Below are positions 32,637-43,188 of a stretch of DNA of 64,000 bases, one piece after another (positions within the stretch are counted from its first letter, which is position 1; each line of letters opens with the position of its first letter). This DNA is from Rubinisphaera italica (GTDB lineage: Bacteria > Planctomycetota > Planctomycetia > Planctomycetales > Planctomycetaceae). The notes under the pieces were generated by a model, which was not told the DNA's origin, did no database searches, and saw only the letters and a list, made by a program, of their open reading frames with translations. The translations under genes and the position numbers were made by a program. The stretch is taken from positions 2,506,728 to 2,570,727 of the forward strand of contig NZ_SJPG01000001.1 of the NCBI RefSeq assembly GCF_007859715.1, written 5' to 3'.

Positions 32637-33491
32637 TTAGCCGGTCTCCAGATTGGTGATTCCGAAGATGGACTCGTTATCAAGTTTCGGTGGGGAGCCG
32701 AGATACATCCGTTCGCAGCCGAAGACTTCTTCCATCTGATATTTGCGACAAAGTTCAATCGCCTGAGGATTGTTATCGGGGATATCCAGAAAAATCGGCT
32801 GGCCTGTCTGTTGAATTTGAAAAGCCTGAAAGAGTTGATCAGCAGTGTGCAGGGAGTCAGCAAATAAGGGGCCGATTTTCCAGCCGACTTGACATGGTCG
32901 CATCACGCCAAAACCTTTTAAAGTTTTGTTCTCAACAACTGCCAGCGAAATGGCTCCGGGTTGATGAATCCAGTTGGAGAGGGCCTGAGGTCGGGAGGCG
33001 GGAAAACATCTTCGGTCAAATTCAAGAACCGTTTCGAAATTGACAGTCTTCAAATCACAAATCGTTTCTGAAGTTTTGCACTCCGGCGACGGCTCAGTCA
33101 ATTGAAAACGACGATGGCGGGTGTATTGCTGAAAGCCTCCCTTTTCGTAGAAAGTAACCATGGCATCAACACCATCGAGACCGATGGTTCCACCCGGTTT
33201 CAAGCGTGAGAGTAACTGATCTCTGCGAGCCAGCCAGAGTTTTGTTCCGAGCTTTCTCCCTCGAAATGGCTCATCGACAATAAACAGTCCCATGAAACCG
33301 TAGGAATCGCTGTGCCGGATAATCGCCCCTCCTCCGATGAATTTGTCATTCTCGCATAATGCGAGGAAGCCTTCAGGATCGAGATTCCAGAAACTTTCGA
33401 CATCGTTTAAGCCGGGATTCCAGCCTTCATTGCCTGCCCAGTCAACGAGCAACTGGAGTTCCTCAAATTTCAGGGCACGAGTTTCAGCCAT
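32637..33491 (-). CDS. GNAT-family N-acetyltransferase with second GNAT-like domain
   Basis: 284 residues from the ATG at 33491, chosen because AGGGAG lies 7 bases upstream; an ATG further up (33521) has no such site. The N-terminal domain has the acetyl-CoA motif in FIVDEPFRGRKLGTKLW (about 68-84) and YEKGGFQ. The C-terminal ~130 residues have the layout of the Acetyltransf_18/DUF1248-type domain (FDRRCFPASRP, GFGVMRPCQVGWKIGPLFAD). It probably acetylates a small molecule or amine; the substrate is unknown. The gene lies between the sulfatase gene and yjbQ on the same strand. Confidence 0.85.
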   Translation of the reverse strand: MAETRALKFEELQLLVDWAGNEGWNPGLNDVESFWNLDPEGFLALCENDKFIGGGAIIRHSDSYGFMGLFIVDEPFRGRKLGTKLWLARRDQLLSRLKPGGTIGLDGVDAMVTFYEKGGFQQYTRHRRFQLTEPSPECKTSETICDLKTVNFETVLEFDRRCFPASRPQALSNWIHQPGAISLAVVENKTLKGFGVMRPCQVGWKIGPLFADSLHTADQLFQAFQIQQTGQPIFLDIPDNNPQAIELCRKYQMEEVFGCERMYLGSPPKLDNESIFGITNLETG

Positions 33492-33531
33492 GCTCTCACT
33501 CCCTTCTCTGATGTGAGTCAACTCAAGTTGT

Positions 33532-34938
33532 CTATTGAGGCTGATAGTCTGGATTGAGCTTCGTCGGAACAGGAGCGTTCATCGATTTACGCCACTGCTT
33601 AAGATCGGCATGCATTCGAGAGGCAATTTCAGGATGAGCTTCAGACAGATTATTCTGCTCTCCGATATCGGCTTCGAGATCGTAAAGCTCGACGCGGCCA
33701 TCTTCAAAGTATTCGTGGAGTTTCCATTTTCCACCGCGAACGACGGAGCCGGGACGGGTACGAAAGTCAGGATCGTGTGGACCTTCTTCAGGCTTTTTGA
33801 TATTCCCGTAGCCCTGCAGATAAATGGGGAAATGCCAGTAGAGTTTTCGTTCAGCAAATTGCCCTTTACCAGTTAAGAGCGGGACAAGGCTCTGTCCGTC
33901 GAGAATTTTTTGTTCAGACGAATCAACCCCGGCAACATCGAGAAATGTTGGAAAGAAATCGAGGCCGGTTACGGGGGTCTCGTTAATTGAACCTGGTTCG
34001 ACTTTTCCGGGCCAGCGAACAACCAGAGGAATTCGAATTCCCCCCTCAAAGTAAGACCCCTTCCCGGCTCGGAATGGGCTTTGACTCGAGATGATCTGCA
34101 CGCCACCATTATCCGAGGAGAAAACGACCAGAGTATTTTCTTTCAAGCCGAGTGAATCCAGTTCGGCAATTATTTTGCCGATGCCCTGATCCATTTTTTC
34201 GATCATCGAAGCGTACGCCGCATTGACGTTTTTGCCTTTATATTTCTCGACAAACTCAGGAACTGGTTCGATTCCAGTATGAACGGAGTAATAAGACATG
34301 TATATGAAGAAAGGATCGTCGCGATGCTTCCGCATGAAATTGACCGCTTGATCGGCAAAGATATCGACGCGGTGGGTACCGACAGGATATTGATCGTTAT
34401 ACGATTTCATCGAACCTTTTTTGAATGGAGAGAAGTAGCCACCGGTCGGACTGCCGGAATCGTTGCCGCCAATGTTCACATCGAACCCTTTATTCAGTGG
34501 ATTCTTTGTAATGTGCCACTTGCCGAGATGGATCGTTTTGTAGCCTTTTGCCTGCAGGACTTCGGCAACGGTTTCTTTATCCTGTGGGATGTGGACGGAG
34601 TTTTTGACAGGAATCAACTTGCGTTGACTCGACTTGCCGCGGTCAGAATTGCCGACTGTGTACACGCCGTGTCGAGGTGTGTTCTGTCCCGTCATGCAGC
34701 AGGCGCGGCTGGGAGCGCAATTGGCAGCCGGTGCATAGGCTTGAGTGAAAGTCATGCCTTCGGAAGCGAGTTGATCGATATTGGGTGTATGATATCGCTG
34801 AGAGTTGTAACTGACATCCTGAATGCCGAGGTCATCGGCATTGATATAGAGGATGTTCGGTCGCTCGTCTGCTTCAATCGGTAACGTCGGGATGGAAATG
34901 ATTAGTGCAAAGAAAGTCAGCAGAATGAATCGATGCAT
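33532..34938 (-). CDS. Secreted sulfatase (arylsulfatase family)
   Basis: 468 residues. The signal peptide is about 1-22. NILYINADDLGIQD gives the metal-binding Asp pair (about 35). The formylglycine site is C-A-P-S-R (NCAPSRACCMTGQ, about 73-77), a Cys-type sulfatase needing an FGE/anSME maturation enzyme not seen here. HLGKWH (about 140), the FIYMSYYSVHTG segment and SSDNGG (about 258) complete the active site. It hydrolyses sulfate esters, likely of algal or host polysaccharides, in the periplasm or outside. Planctomycetes encode many. The gene upstream is the OprB-like porin, 113 bases away. Confidence 0.93.
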   Translation of the reverse strand: MHRFILLTFFALIISIPTLPIEADERPNILYINADDLGIQDVSYNSQRYHTPNIDQLASEGMTFTQAYAPAANCAPSRACCMTGQNTPRHGVYTVGNSDRGKSSQRKLIPVKNSVHIPQDKETVAEVLQAKGYKTIHLGKWHITKNPLNKGFDVNIGGNDSGSPTGGYFSPFKKGSMKSYNDQYPVGTHRVDIFADQAVNFMRKHRDDPFFIYMSYYSVHTGIEPVPEFVEKYKGKNVNAAYASMIEKMDQGIGKIIAELDSLGLKENTLVVFSSDNGGVQIISSQSPFRAGKGSYFEGGIRIPLVVRWPGKVEPGSINETPVTGLDFFPTFLDVAGVDSSEQKILDGQSLVPLLTGKGQFAERKLYWHFPIYLQGYGNIKKPEEGPHDPDFRTRPGSVVRGGKWKLHEYFEDGRVELYDLEADIGEQNNLSEAHPEIASRMHADLKQWRKSMNAPVPTKLNPDYQPQ

Positions 34939-34944
34939 CGCTTC

Positions 34945-35020
34945 TCCGAGAACTGTTCGATGATGGGATTGATTTTCTAAGACTGACGCTACTTGAACGT
35001 CCTAAGAAAATCAATTCTGC
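34945..35020 (-). terminator. Imperfect hairpin downstream of the porin gene
   Basis: CGATGATGGGATTGATTTTCT and AAGAAAATCAATTCTGCATCATCG form a long stem with two bulges and a ~25-base loop. It lies just after the porin stop and before the sulfatase start on the same strand. No T run follows, so it may be a processing or attenuation hairpin rather than a classical terminator. Confidence 0.5.
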
Positions 35021-35050
35021 ATCATCGGAAAAAGCTACTCGGTTATTCGA

Positions 35051-36388
35051 TTAGAAGGACATCAATGCTCGCACGCCGAACAGATAAGCGGTATCGATCC
35101 CGTTTCTTGCAGGGTCAGTGATTTGAATATCGGGAGTGATCTGCACGTGGTCGGTGGCCTGAATTCTGTAGTAGAGTTCAATCCCCTGGCCCTGCAGTCC
35201 GAGGTTAAGTGCTGCTGAAGTAATCGGATTCAGTTCGTCGCTCGTTCCTAACTGATACCAGCCGATGCCGAAGTAATCCTTTTCTCGACCATGAATCATG
35301 GAGTCACCCCCGACACCGAAACTCAGAAAATAGGAGAGAGGATTCGTGGCGTCATCACCAATGGCGGCTCGTCCGAAGACACCCCAGCCGCGAGCCTCTT
35401 CAGTGCAGCAGCCTTTGTCATAAACCAGGTATTGATCAAAGTTCCAATAGGTAGACCAGGAACCGGACTGTTGTGGAATTCCTACAGGAGTAATCGCTAG
35501 TCGAGGATCTCCCCCAAGGCTTGCAAATTCACGGCTGCTCCAAGTCGCTCCAAATAATTGATGACCAGGTTTATTCATGAAGTTAGTTGGCAATCGTAAT
35601 TCCGATGTCAAGACCGCTCCCTGATCAAACAATTGCCCAAATCCATCCGTCGTCGCAGTATCCACTGCATTGAGGACACTGAATGTATAAATCGGTTTCA
35701 AATCTTTCAGATAGCTGAACGAGACCCCCAGTGTTGAATAAGGGATGGTTCGCAAGGTAATCGGGTTAAATATGAAAGCAGTATTTGAGAATTGTTTAGT
35801 TCCGCGAGCATGTGCGAATGCGTTTGCATCGCCATCGAGGGTATCGAGCTTACCAAAAGAGACAGCGAATTCTTCGCTCAGGAATTGAGTAAAGAGAACA
35901 TTGGTCAGGATCAAATCATTAGTGTCTGCTGGAAGTGCAGTCGGTAAGGCAGATGGCAGGACGCTTCCATCGGGCGGACCGCCAAACATTCCAAACCGAT
36001 GCTCGGCTCCAATTTTCAGATACAACCCTTCCTTGCCGGCCAGCTTATCCATATCGAGCGTCGCAATGTAATCACCATGTCCGCCGTAATCAAATTCCTG
36101 TCTGACTCCCCCGGCTGCAACTCCTTGATACATTTGATAGAAGTCGGCTTTGAACGTAATGCCCGACTCTTCCAAACGCTTCAAAATGCTGGTCGATTCG
36201 CAGCATCCGCAGTAGTCGTCGACACAGGAATCTGCTGGAATGCAATCTTCACAGCAACTATCAGAGGAACTGCAAGTTAGCCAGTCAGTCAGAATGCAAT
36301 CTTTTGCATACAGTGACGATGACGCGAATGCACTGTTGATTGCCATGAAGGCAAATAATCCAACTTGAATTTGGTACTTTTTCATCAT
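35051..36388 (-). CDS. OprB-like carbohydrate porin with Cys-rich N-terminus
   Basis: 445 residues from the ATG at 36388; an upstream ATG at 36436 adds residues before the signal peptide. A signal peptide covers about 1-28 (hydrophobic LFAFMAINSAFASSSLYA). The next ~35 residues hold nine Cys. Residues about 70-445 have the amphipathic strand pattern and Tyr/Gly-rich turns of OprB-type porins, with GITFKADFYQMYQGV near the start, SFGKLDTLDGD and GIGWYQLG in the middle, GQGIELYYRIQATDHVQITPDIQ at the end, and a terminal Phe as outer-membrane sorting signal. It likely takes up sugars across the outer membrane, in line with the sulfatase next door. Confidence 0.85.
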   Translation of the reverse strand: MMKKYQIQVGLFAFMAINSAFASSSLYAKDCILTDWLTCSSSDSCCEDCIPADSCVDDYCGCCESTSILKRLEESGITFKADFYQMYQGVAAGGVRQEFDYGGHGDYIATLDMDKLAGKEGLYLKIGAEHRFGMFGGPPDGSVLPSALPTALPADTNDLILTNVLFTQFLSEEFAVSFGKLDTLDGDANAFAHARGTKQFSNTAFIFNPITLRTIPYSTLGVSFSYLKDLKPIYTFSVLNAVDTATTDGFGQLFDQGAVLTSELRLPTNFMNKPGHQLFGATWSSREFASLGGDPRLAITPVGIPQQSGSWSTYWNFDQYLVYDKGCCTEEARGWGVFGRAAIGDDATNPLSYFLSFGVGGDSMIHGREKDYFGIGWYQLGTSDELNPITSAALNLGLQGQGIELYYRIQATDHVQITPDIQITDPARNGIDTAYLFGVRALMSF

Positions 36389-36709
36389 CGAACAATCCGA
36401 TTGTGAGGGAAGAAGTGGATATTCATCCGTATCCATTTCATCGGAATCTCAGAGAAGAATACTGTTTGATGTCTCAAAAATAGGGAAAGTGAGGATTATG
36501 TTGGTTATTCCAGCATTCTGTACCTACTCGTGGAAAACAAAGCACACCGCCCTGCCAAACAGAAAGCCGCCCAGAGTTTATCGTGTTTAACTGGTTGCTT
36601 CATGTCATAGACGGCAAACAGAATAAACACGCTTAACTTGATCACCTCTTGCAGATTTTGAGCTGACCAAGTTCAAGAGTCGTGTATCAAATTCGGGTTG
36701 CACAGCCAT

Positions 36710-37474
36710 TTATTTGACTGGTGAAAAATCGGTGGGAACGAGGAATTCGAAATTGACTCCTCCTTTTTCCGTGAGTGAGCCGCCAGCATTTTCTTCGGAG
36801 GCTTTGCGAGCCTCTTGCCAGACAGGGTCTTGACCGAAGGCTTTGAAGGAGACACCGCGATCCATGATGCTTTTATGGGCGATCAGATAAACCAGAGTCT
36901 TCTCGGCTCCTTCCTGATCGGGCATCAAGTGAAAATAGGCGATGTTGTTGATACCGTGCTTCTCAAAGAGCTCAATCGTGTGGTCACGAAAACGGGCATC
37001 CAGATTTGATAGGTGCCCAGGAGTTGCGGTGTAGGTTCGCAGTTCGAACAGGCGAGCATCGTCTGCCGATTTGAAACCTTCTTTGGGTGAGAAATCGGTT
37101 TCGGTCAGAAAGACAGATTCTACTTTCTCCACCAGGGGACCATCTTCACGAGACTTTGCGAATGCGGACTTCCAGGCAGGATCGTTGACGAACTCCTTGA
37201 AACTCTGATCTCTGGCTTCGCGGGAAGGAAACGAAAGGAAATAGACCAATTGATTCTTATCATTTTCGTAGGGAACGAAATAAGCGAGATTGGTCATACC
37301 GTGCTTGGTGAACAGTTCACAGGTGTGATCGCGAAAGCGGGTCAGCAAATCATCGAGCTTCCCTTGATGAGCTGTGTATCTTCTCAACTCATAGATTTTT
37401 TCGGCCTGACAATTCGCAGCGAATGAACCGATGACAACAAGTGCGAGCAAGACTGAATGAATGAGCGATTTCAT
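36710..37474 (-). CDS. Secreted NIPSNAP-family protein, two domains
   Basis: 254 residues. A signal peptide covers about 1-24. Two NIPSNAP (dimeric alpha-beta barrel) repeats follow: about 27-128 (YELRRYTAHQGKLDDLLTRFRDH, NLAYFVPYE) and about 140-250 (FELRTYTATPGHLSNLDARFRDH, NIAYFHLMP). The function is unknown; the fold is ferredoxin-like. The start codon lies 3 bases after the mmpL-type gene's stop, so the two are one operon. Confidence 0.87.
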   Translation of the reverse strand: MKSLIHSVLLALVVIGSFAANCQAEKIYELRRYTAHQGKLDDLLTRFRDHTCELFTKHGMTNLAYFVPYENDKNQLVYFLSFPSREARDQSFKEFVNDPAWKSAFAKSREDGPLVEKVESVFLTETDFSPKEGFKSADDARLFELRTYTATPGHLSNLDARFRDHTIELFEKHGINNIAYFHLMPDQEGAEKTLVYLIAHKSIMDRGVSFKAFGQDPVWQEARKASEENAGGSLTEKGGVNFEFLVPTDFSPVK

Positions 37475-37477
37475 AAG

Positions 37478-40033
37478 TTACGATTCCTCAGTTGAAGTTA
37501 TTGTAGTCGATGTTGATTCCCGATTCGCGTTTTTTGGAAGACTGGTGGCTCCCATCAAGCCAGAGTACCGACCAAAATAATGCCGTTCCAGCATCACCAG
37601 ATAGCAGGGAACGAGAATCGGTCTGACTATAAACGTATCGAGTAGTACACCGAATGCCAACGCAAAGCCAAGTTGTTGCATGCCCAGAAGTGTTCCCGCC
37701 ATCAGCGAGCAAAAGGTCCCGGCCATAATAAACCCGCAGCTGGAAATAATACTGCCTGTCTTTGTTAATGCTCGTAGGACACTGCGGACCGGTGATGTCG
37801 ACTTGCGTTCTTCATCAATCCGGGAGACCAGGAAGATGTTATAATCTTCTCCAATGGCAATCAAAATCGTAAACAGAAACATGCGGACTTTCCAATCCAG
37901 TCCGGCAAAGTTTTCCGGGTCCAATGCCCAGAATACAGTCATCGTGACACCCATCGTGACGAGATAACTGAAGAAGACAGTCAGTATAAGATACATTGAG
38001 ATGGCAGGCTTTTTCAGGATCAGCACCAGCACGAGATATACACCGATCAGCACCAGAATGTTTACGCGGATCTGATCTCGATCGGTCACCAGCTTCATAT
38101 CACGAATGCTAGCGGTGGGGCCTAATGCATAGATTTCGGTCTCTCCCGGCAATTTTTCGGGAAGGATAATTTTCAGTTCCTCCAGTGTATTTTCGAGCTG
38201 TTCGATACTTCCACTTGTAAATGGATCCTGTTCAAAAACGAGATCGATTCGAGTGACATGTTCTGCCAGAGGCTGTTTCTTGCCGACATATTGTTTCATA
38301 ATCCGCGCCCGTGTCGCCGCCCGTCGTGCTGCGGCAAAGGCACCCGAACCACTGGCGTTGGAATCGAGCGAGGCCTGTTTCTCCAGTCCCTGCGGCGTCA
38401 TTCCTAAGGGATATGCAGAACTGAAAATATCGATCAAGCCTAACTGTTCCCGTTCCGAATAAAGCTGATCACTGACTTCACGGATTAAGTCAACTTGATC
38501 ACTTTGGAAGAAATTCAACTCCTCATTGTGTAGCAGGACATTCGTCGGTCCGAGAGTTCCGGCTGGGAAATGTTCTTTCAGGGCACGCGTACCGATTACG
38601 CTTCGAGAGTCATCGGGAAGTTCTGAGAGTAAACCATAACTCAAATCGTTGTATGAGATAATTGCGATTACTGCGAAAGGGGCCATCGCCAGGACAAAAT
38701 TTCGCCAGAGTCGACCTGGTGATCGAGAGATCACAGCCGCAAGGACATTCCAAATACGATCCAGTATTCCACTTTCCAGCAATCGACTTAGTGGAGAAGA
38801 TCGTGCGATCCAGCCTGGTTGATCGCCCGGTTTTTCCAACGGCATATTCGGCCAGAATGCCCACCGACCACAAATTCGTAATAACGCTGGAGTGAGCGTC
38901 AACGTTGCAATAAGAGCCAGGAACAGACCAACTGAAATTCCGATCCCAGCCTGTTGAAACTTTTTATGCTCGGTAAAGATCATCATGCCGATTCCGATGA
39001 TCGAAGTCCCGGCACTTCCGACTAATGGAGAAGCCGTACAATTGAGTGCATTCTCGAGGGCATCAGCATAATTGGTCCCCTGTTCCAACTCTTCCCGATA
39101 ACGGGCGATCAGAAATAGGCAATAGTCGATTCCAGCTCCATAAGTGACGACCGTTACATAAATATCGAGGGATTCAAACAATCCGATCACATTGTAATAG
39201 GCAAGCGTCGCGAGCAGTCCCATCACAATATTGATGACAAAAAAGACGGTGATCAAGGGAAGCAGTGCCAGCAACGGAGCGCGGTAAATCCCAATCAGCA
39301 TGATGACAACCAGTAAGATTGTGATCGATTCTGTCGCCTTGGCACTGTTGACCGCTTCGACATTCAAATCTCGACCGACAGTCGCTGTGCCGCTGATGGA
39401 AAGTTCGAGACCTGGGGGGATTTGCCGTCGAAATTCACGATCGTTGTAAACGAGATCCTCTATATCGGAGATGATTTCCACATTCCGGATGTCGAGAAAA
39501 TCGTTGGGCAACTCGACAAGGACCATCGAGGCCTGTTTATCGTTACTGACGAGCAGTTGCCCCAACAGGCGATCCGTATAAGTCGTTACTGTACCGATGA
39601 CTGGTTCAGGAACGTCTTTGCTCTCTTCCGTATTATTTCCTTCAGGCTCATTGTTGGACTCACTCTCAGAACTGGCATTGTCAATGAGAATCTGTTCGAG
39701 GCGAATTCGCAAAATATTTTCAATAAAATCGTAATCACTGAGCCGACCACGATCCTGTTCAGAAAACTCATCAGACGATGTCAATCCTTCTGGACGCGAA
39801 GTCCGCCTCACGCTGACAATTGCCAAACTGCGCAGGAGATCCTTATCGAAACTTTGTCGGAAGAAACGTTCTGCCTGAAGTGATTCTGCATTGAGGGGGA
39901 GGAAGTCAAATTCTCCAGGAGTGACAACCTCGGAAAACTTAGGGGCGATAGTTATTGCAATGATAAATGCAATAAACCAGAGGATGAGCCATCCCAACCA
40001 GAATTTGACGATCAGACGGCTCACCAATTTCAT
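37478..40033 (-). CDS. MMPL/RND-family membrane transporter
   Basis: 851 residues. The first helix (about 10-30) is followed by a large periplasmic domain (about 35-225), five more helices (about 235-395), a second periplasmic domain (about 445-635), and six closing helices (about 645-820). That is the 12-helix, two-loop plan of the RND superfamily, MMPL branch. GAGIDYCLFLIARYREE and GEDYNIFLVSRIDEE are the paired Asp-containing helices expected for proton coupling. It may export lipids or hydrophobic compounds. No membrane-fusion or TolC partner is nearby. The NIPSNAP gene follows after 3 bases. Confidence 0.9.
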   Translation of the reverse strand: MKLVSRLIVKFWLGWLILWFIAFIIAITIAPKFSEVVTPGEFDFLPLNAESLQAERFFRQSFDKDLLRSLAIVSVRRTSRPEGLTSSDEFSEQDRGRLSDYDFIENILRIRLEQILIDNASSESESNNEPEGNNTEESKDVPEPVIGTVTTYTDRLLGQLLVSNDKQASMVLVELPNDFLDIRNVEIISDIEDLVYNDREFRRQIPPGLELSISGTATVGRDLNVEAVNSAKATESITILLVVIMLIGIYRAPLLALLPLITVFFVINIVMGLLATLAYYNVIGLFESLDIYVTVVTYGAGIDYCLFLIARYREELEQGTNYADALENALNCTASPLVGSAGTSIIGIGMMIFTEHKKFQQAGIGISVGLFLALIATLTLTPALLRICGRWAFWPNMPLEKPGDQPGWIARSSPLSRLLESGILDRIWNVLAAVISRSPGRLWRNFVLAMAPFAVIAIISYNDLSYGLLSELPDDSRSVIGTRALKEHFPAGTLGPTNVLLHNEELNFFQSDQVDLIREVSDQLYSEREQLGLIDIFSSAYPLGMTPQGLEKQASLDSNASGSGAFAAARRAATRARIMKQYVGKKQPLAEHVTRIDLVFEQDPFTSGSIEQLENTLEELKIILPEKLPGETEIYALGPTASIRDMKLVTDRDQIRVNILVLIGVYLVLVLILKKPAISMYLILTVFFSYLVTMGVTMTVFWALDPENFAGLDWKVRMFLFTILIAIGEDYNIFLVSRIDEERKSTSPVRSVLRALTKTGSIISSCGFIMAGTFCSLMAGTLLGMQQLGFALAFGVLLDTFIVRPILVPCYLVMLERHYFGRYSGLMGATSLPKNANRESTSTTITSTEES

Positions 40034-40440
40034 ACGTTTAACAATTCCGAACCATACTTGGCATGAGGGCTATTTGCTTAGAGCAACTTGATCACTAAAT
40101 TTCTGAGAACTGCGGTTGCAGAACGATCCTAATCATTATTTTTATACGTCCCTGCGAATGCTGATGTCATTTAAAATTGGCATCAATCGCCAGGATTTCT
40201 AATCATGAAATCACGCTGATATTAGACCGTGACAGAGGTACTCACAATGAAAATCGCTATCTGAATCTGGATTGGTATCTTATTGAAATCCGTTTTGGCT
40301 GATATTTACAGGACATCCGATTTGGTGACTATTGTAAACACATGATGTCTGCAAAGTCACGAAGGTCGGAAGAGTCTTTGGTAAGAGTGCATAAATCCCA
40401 GGCAAATGTTTACTTATGGACATCCTGAATTGGCGAACAA
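40034..40440. other. Intergenic region, no gene seen
   Basis: About 400 AT-rich bases between the prfB 3' end and the mmpL start, both on the minus strand. It should hold the mmpL promoter. I see no hairpin with a T run and no repeat. Confidence 0.5.
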
Positions 40441-41557
40441 TTATTTCGTTTTATTGCCAACCGCCCATTGAAGATACGCTTCCAGAAACGGATCGAGCTC
40501 ACCTTCGAGAACGGTAAGGGGGTTTGCCGTTTTCAGTTCGGAACGGGTATCCTTAACGAACTGTTCTGGTTGCAGAACGTAATTTCGAATCGTTTCTCCA
40601 CCGAACCCGATTTTTGATTTTTCACCTCGTTTGGAGGCAACTTCAGCTTCGTGTTGTTCCAGTTGTAATTGATAGAGTTTGGCCAACAACATTTTCCGAG
40701 CAGCCGCACGATTCTGATGCTGACTTCGTTCATTCTGGCAACGCACTACGAGGTTTGTTTCCAAGTGTGTCAAGCGGACAGCAGATTCTGTTTTGTTAAC
40801 GTGCTGGCCCCCTGCTCCACCAGCTCGCATTGTGTCTTCTTTGACATCCTTATCCCAGTCGACTTCAATTTCGGAGTTGTCGTCGATTTCTGGAGTGACA
40901 TCGACAGCCGCAAATGCGGTTTGCCTTTTGCCTGCGGAGTTAAAGGGACTCATGCGCACAAGACGATGATTTCCCGATTCCCCTTTCAGATAGCCATAGG
41001 CGTAATCGCCCTTAACGAGCAAGGTCGCGTGCCTAATCCCGGCTTCTTCGCCATCGGTTCGTTCTAACATTTCCAGAGCAAATCCACGTGTCTCCGACCA
41101 GCGAATGTACATTCGCAGCAACATCTCTGCCCAGTCGGCTGCATCAGTCCCCCCTTCGCCCGCTTGAATGGTGACGTAGGCATTCATCGCATCTTCGGGC
41201 TGACCGAGCATTGTTTGAAACTCGACCTGATTGAGTGTTTTTTCGAGACTTTTTACAGTTTGTTCGATTTCGACAATTGTTTCTGGAGACTCCTCTGCTT
41301 CTGCAAATTCCAACAGAACATCCAAGTCTTCAGCACCTGTCACAAGTTCTTCGAGTGGTGAAAGTAATGCTTTTAAACGGCTTAATTCCCCAACCTGCTT
41401 TTGTGCTTTATCCTGATTGTCCCAGAATCCGGGAGCCCCCATTAACTCATTGATCTCGACCAACTGCTTCTGTTTGCCGTCGTAGTCAAAGAGAGTCCTT
41501 TAACAGAAGAATGCGCTCGGACATATTCTGGCAGGTATCTCGTAATTCACTATCCAT
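40441..41557 (-). CDS. prfB: Peptide chain release factor 2 with programmed +1 frameshift
   Basis: RF2 recognises UAA and UGA and releases the chain. Zero-frame reading from ATG at 41557 gives 23 residues ([20 protein letters not shown], then DSL) and then UGA at 41486-41488. Shifting +1 at CTT-TGA-C continues as [13 protein letters not shown] into the main frame, giving 371 residues in total. AAAGGA upstream of the CTT is the expected internal Shine-Dalgarno stimulator. The anticodon-like SPF ([13 protein letters not shown], about 220) and the catalytic GGQ ([12 protein letters not shown], about 265) are present. Without the shift the product would be only 23 residues, so low RF2 raises its own synthesis. 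Confidence 0.96.
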
Positions 41558-41678
41558 GTTATTAACTTTCAAAATGTTGCGGAACTCAGGGAGTCAATCA
41601 AAGATTGTAATCATTATGACAAGCCATCAAAAGCTATTGCCGTGCCTGATTTCATTTTATGTGATGCTCGTTTTGTGG

Positions 41679-43001
41679 TCAGGCTTCTGTTGATTTCGGT
41701 TGTTTCAAACCGATGCCAGAGTAGTAGAATCCGCGTGCGAACATTTTTTGAGGATCATAGAGATTCCGACCATCGAAGATGGCCTGGCTTTTGAGTTGCT
41801 GTTTCATGAAATTGAAATCGGGAGTTCGATATTCATTCCACTCCGTGCAAATCGCCAGTACATCTGCTCCTTCAACCGTTTCATATTGATGTTTGCAGTA
41901 AGTGATCTTATCACCATACACCGATTTGACATTATCCATCGCTACCGGATCGTGTGCCCGAATCGATGCTCCAGCTTCAAGCAATTGATCAATCAAAGTC
42001 AAAGCGGGCGCTTCGCGGATATCATCGGTACGAGGCTTGAAGGCCAGTCCCCAGATCGCAATGGTTTTGCCTTTGAGTTCGCTGCCGAAAAATCGCTGAA
42101 TCTTCTCAAAGAGAACGCATTTTTGGGATTTATTGACGTTATCGACCGACTGCAGTAACTGAGAACTGACCTGATGTTCGGAAGCGGTCGCCATGAGAGC
42201 ACGGACATCTTTAGGGAAGCAGGAACCCCCGTAGCCGACGCCAGGAAACAGAAATTGAAATCCAATGCGTTGATCGTGACCAATTCCTTTTCGCACTTCA
42301 TTAACATCAGCACCAACAACTTCACAAAGATTGGCCATCTCATTAATAAAACTGATTTTGGTAGCCAACATGCAATTGGCCACGTATTTTGTCATCTCTG
42401 CACTTTCCAGCCCCATCACGAGAAACGGATGTTCGGTTCTCAGGAATGGTTTGTACAACTCTTCCAGAGTCTCGGCAGCTTCTGCAGTCATCACACCGAC
42501 AACCACGCGGTCTGGTTTAGTAAAGTCGTCAATTGCACAACCCTCTTTAAGAAATTCCGGGTTGGAGGCAACATGGACCTCTCGATTCAATGATTTCTTG
42601 AGTCGTTCGTAGACCTTGCGATTGGTGCCAACTGGAACCGTACTTTTGCAGATGATAATGGCGTCCTCTTCCAGATGTGGAGCAACAGAATCACAGGCTG
42701 CCCAGATTCCGGAGAGATCGGCAGAACCATCTTCGTCCATCGGTGTTCCTACGGCCAGAAAAACACAACGAGCCCCTGGGACACATTCGGCGACATCAGT
42801 CGTGAACTTCAATCGACCGGCTGCTGAATTTCGCTTGACCAGTTCCGTCAAGCCAGGCTCATAAATCGGAATCTCTCCCTGATTGAGTCTCTCAATTTTA
42901 TCAGCATTGATATCGACACAGGTCACATCATTTCCGCTTTCTGCGAAACAGGTTCCCGTGACTAATCCTACATATCCAGTACCAATGACAACAATCTTCA
43001 T
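41679..43001 (-). CDS. ugd: UDP-glucose 6-dehydrogenase
   Basis: 440 residues. It oxidises UDP-glucose to UDP-glucuronate with two NAD+. The NAD fold begins [21 protein letters not shown]. The catalytic Cys lies in [16 protein letters not shown] (about 260). The C-terminal UDP-binding domain has [20 protein letters not shown]. The length is typical. UDP-glucuronate feeds capsule, exopolysaccharide or LPS sugars. The next gene upstream on the same strand is dTDP-glucose 4,6-dehydratase, so this is a small nucleotide-sugar cluster. Confidence 0.96.
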   Translation of the reverse strand: MKIVVIGTGYVGLVTGTCFAESGNDVTCVDINADKIERLNQGEIPIYEPGLTELVKRNSAAGRLKFTTDVAECVPGARCVFLAVGTPMDEDGSADLSGIWAACDSVAPHLEEDAIIICKSTVPVGTNRKVYERLKKSLNREVHVASNPEFLKEGCAIDDFTKPDRVVVGVMTAEAAETLEELYKPFLRTEHPFLVMGLESAEMTKYVANCMLATKISFINEMANLCEVVGADVNEVRKGIGHDQRIGFQFLFPGVGYGGSCFPKDVRALMATASEHQVSSQLLQSVDNVNKSQKCVLFEKIQRFFGSELKGKTIAIWGLAFKPRTDDIREAPALTLIDQLLEAGASIRAHDPVAMDNVKSVYGDKITYCKHQYETVEGADVLAICTEWNEYRTPDFNFMKQQLKSQAIFDGRNLYDPQKMFARGFYYSGIGLKQPKSTEA

Positions 43002-43188
43002 ACTGATCCTCTGTCTATACTAAGCCTAAACGCAAACTGTAGTCGGAGCCAAAACGAAATTGTTCATGCGGTCGATCCGAGTGTTCTGGTCTTGGAATAA
43101 AGTTTATGGAATGCATTCCCATCGTAGTACGAATTTTACAAGGCCGCATCATAGAGAATCGTGAATTGCGACGCGAGACTGAACGTCC

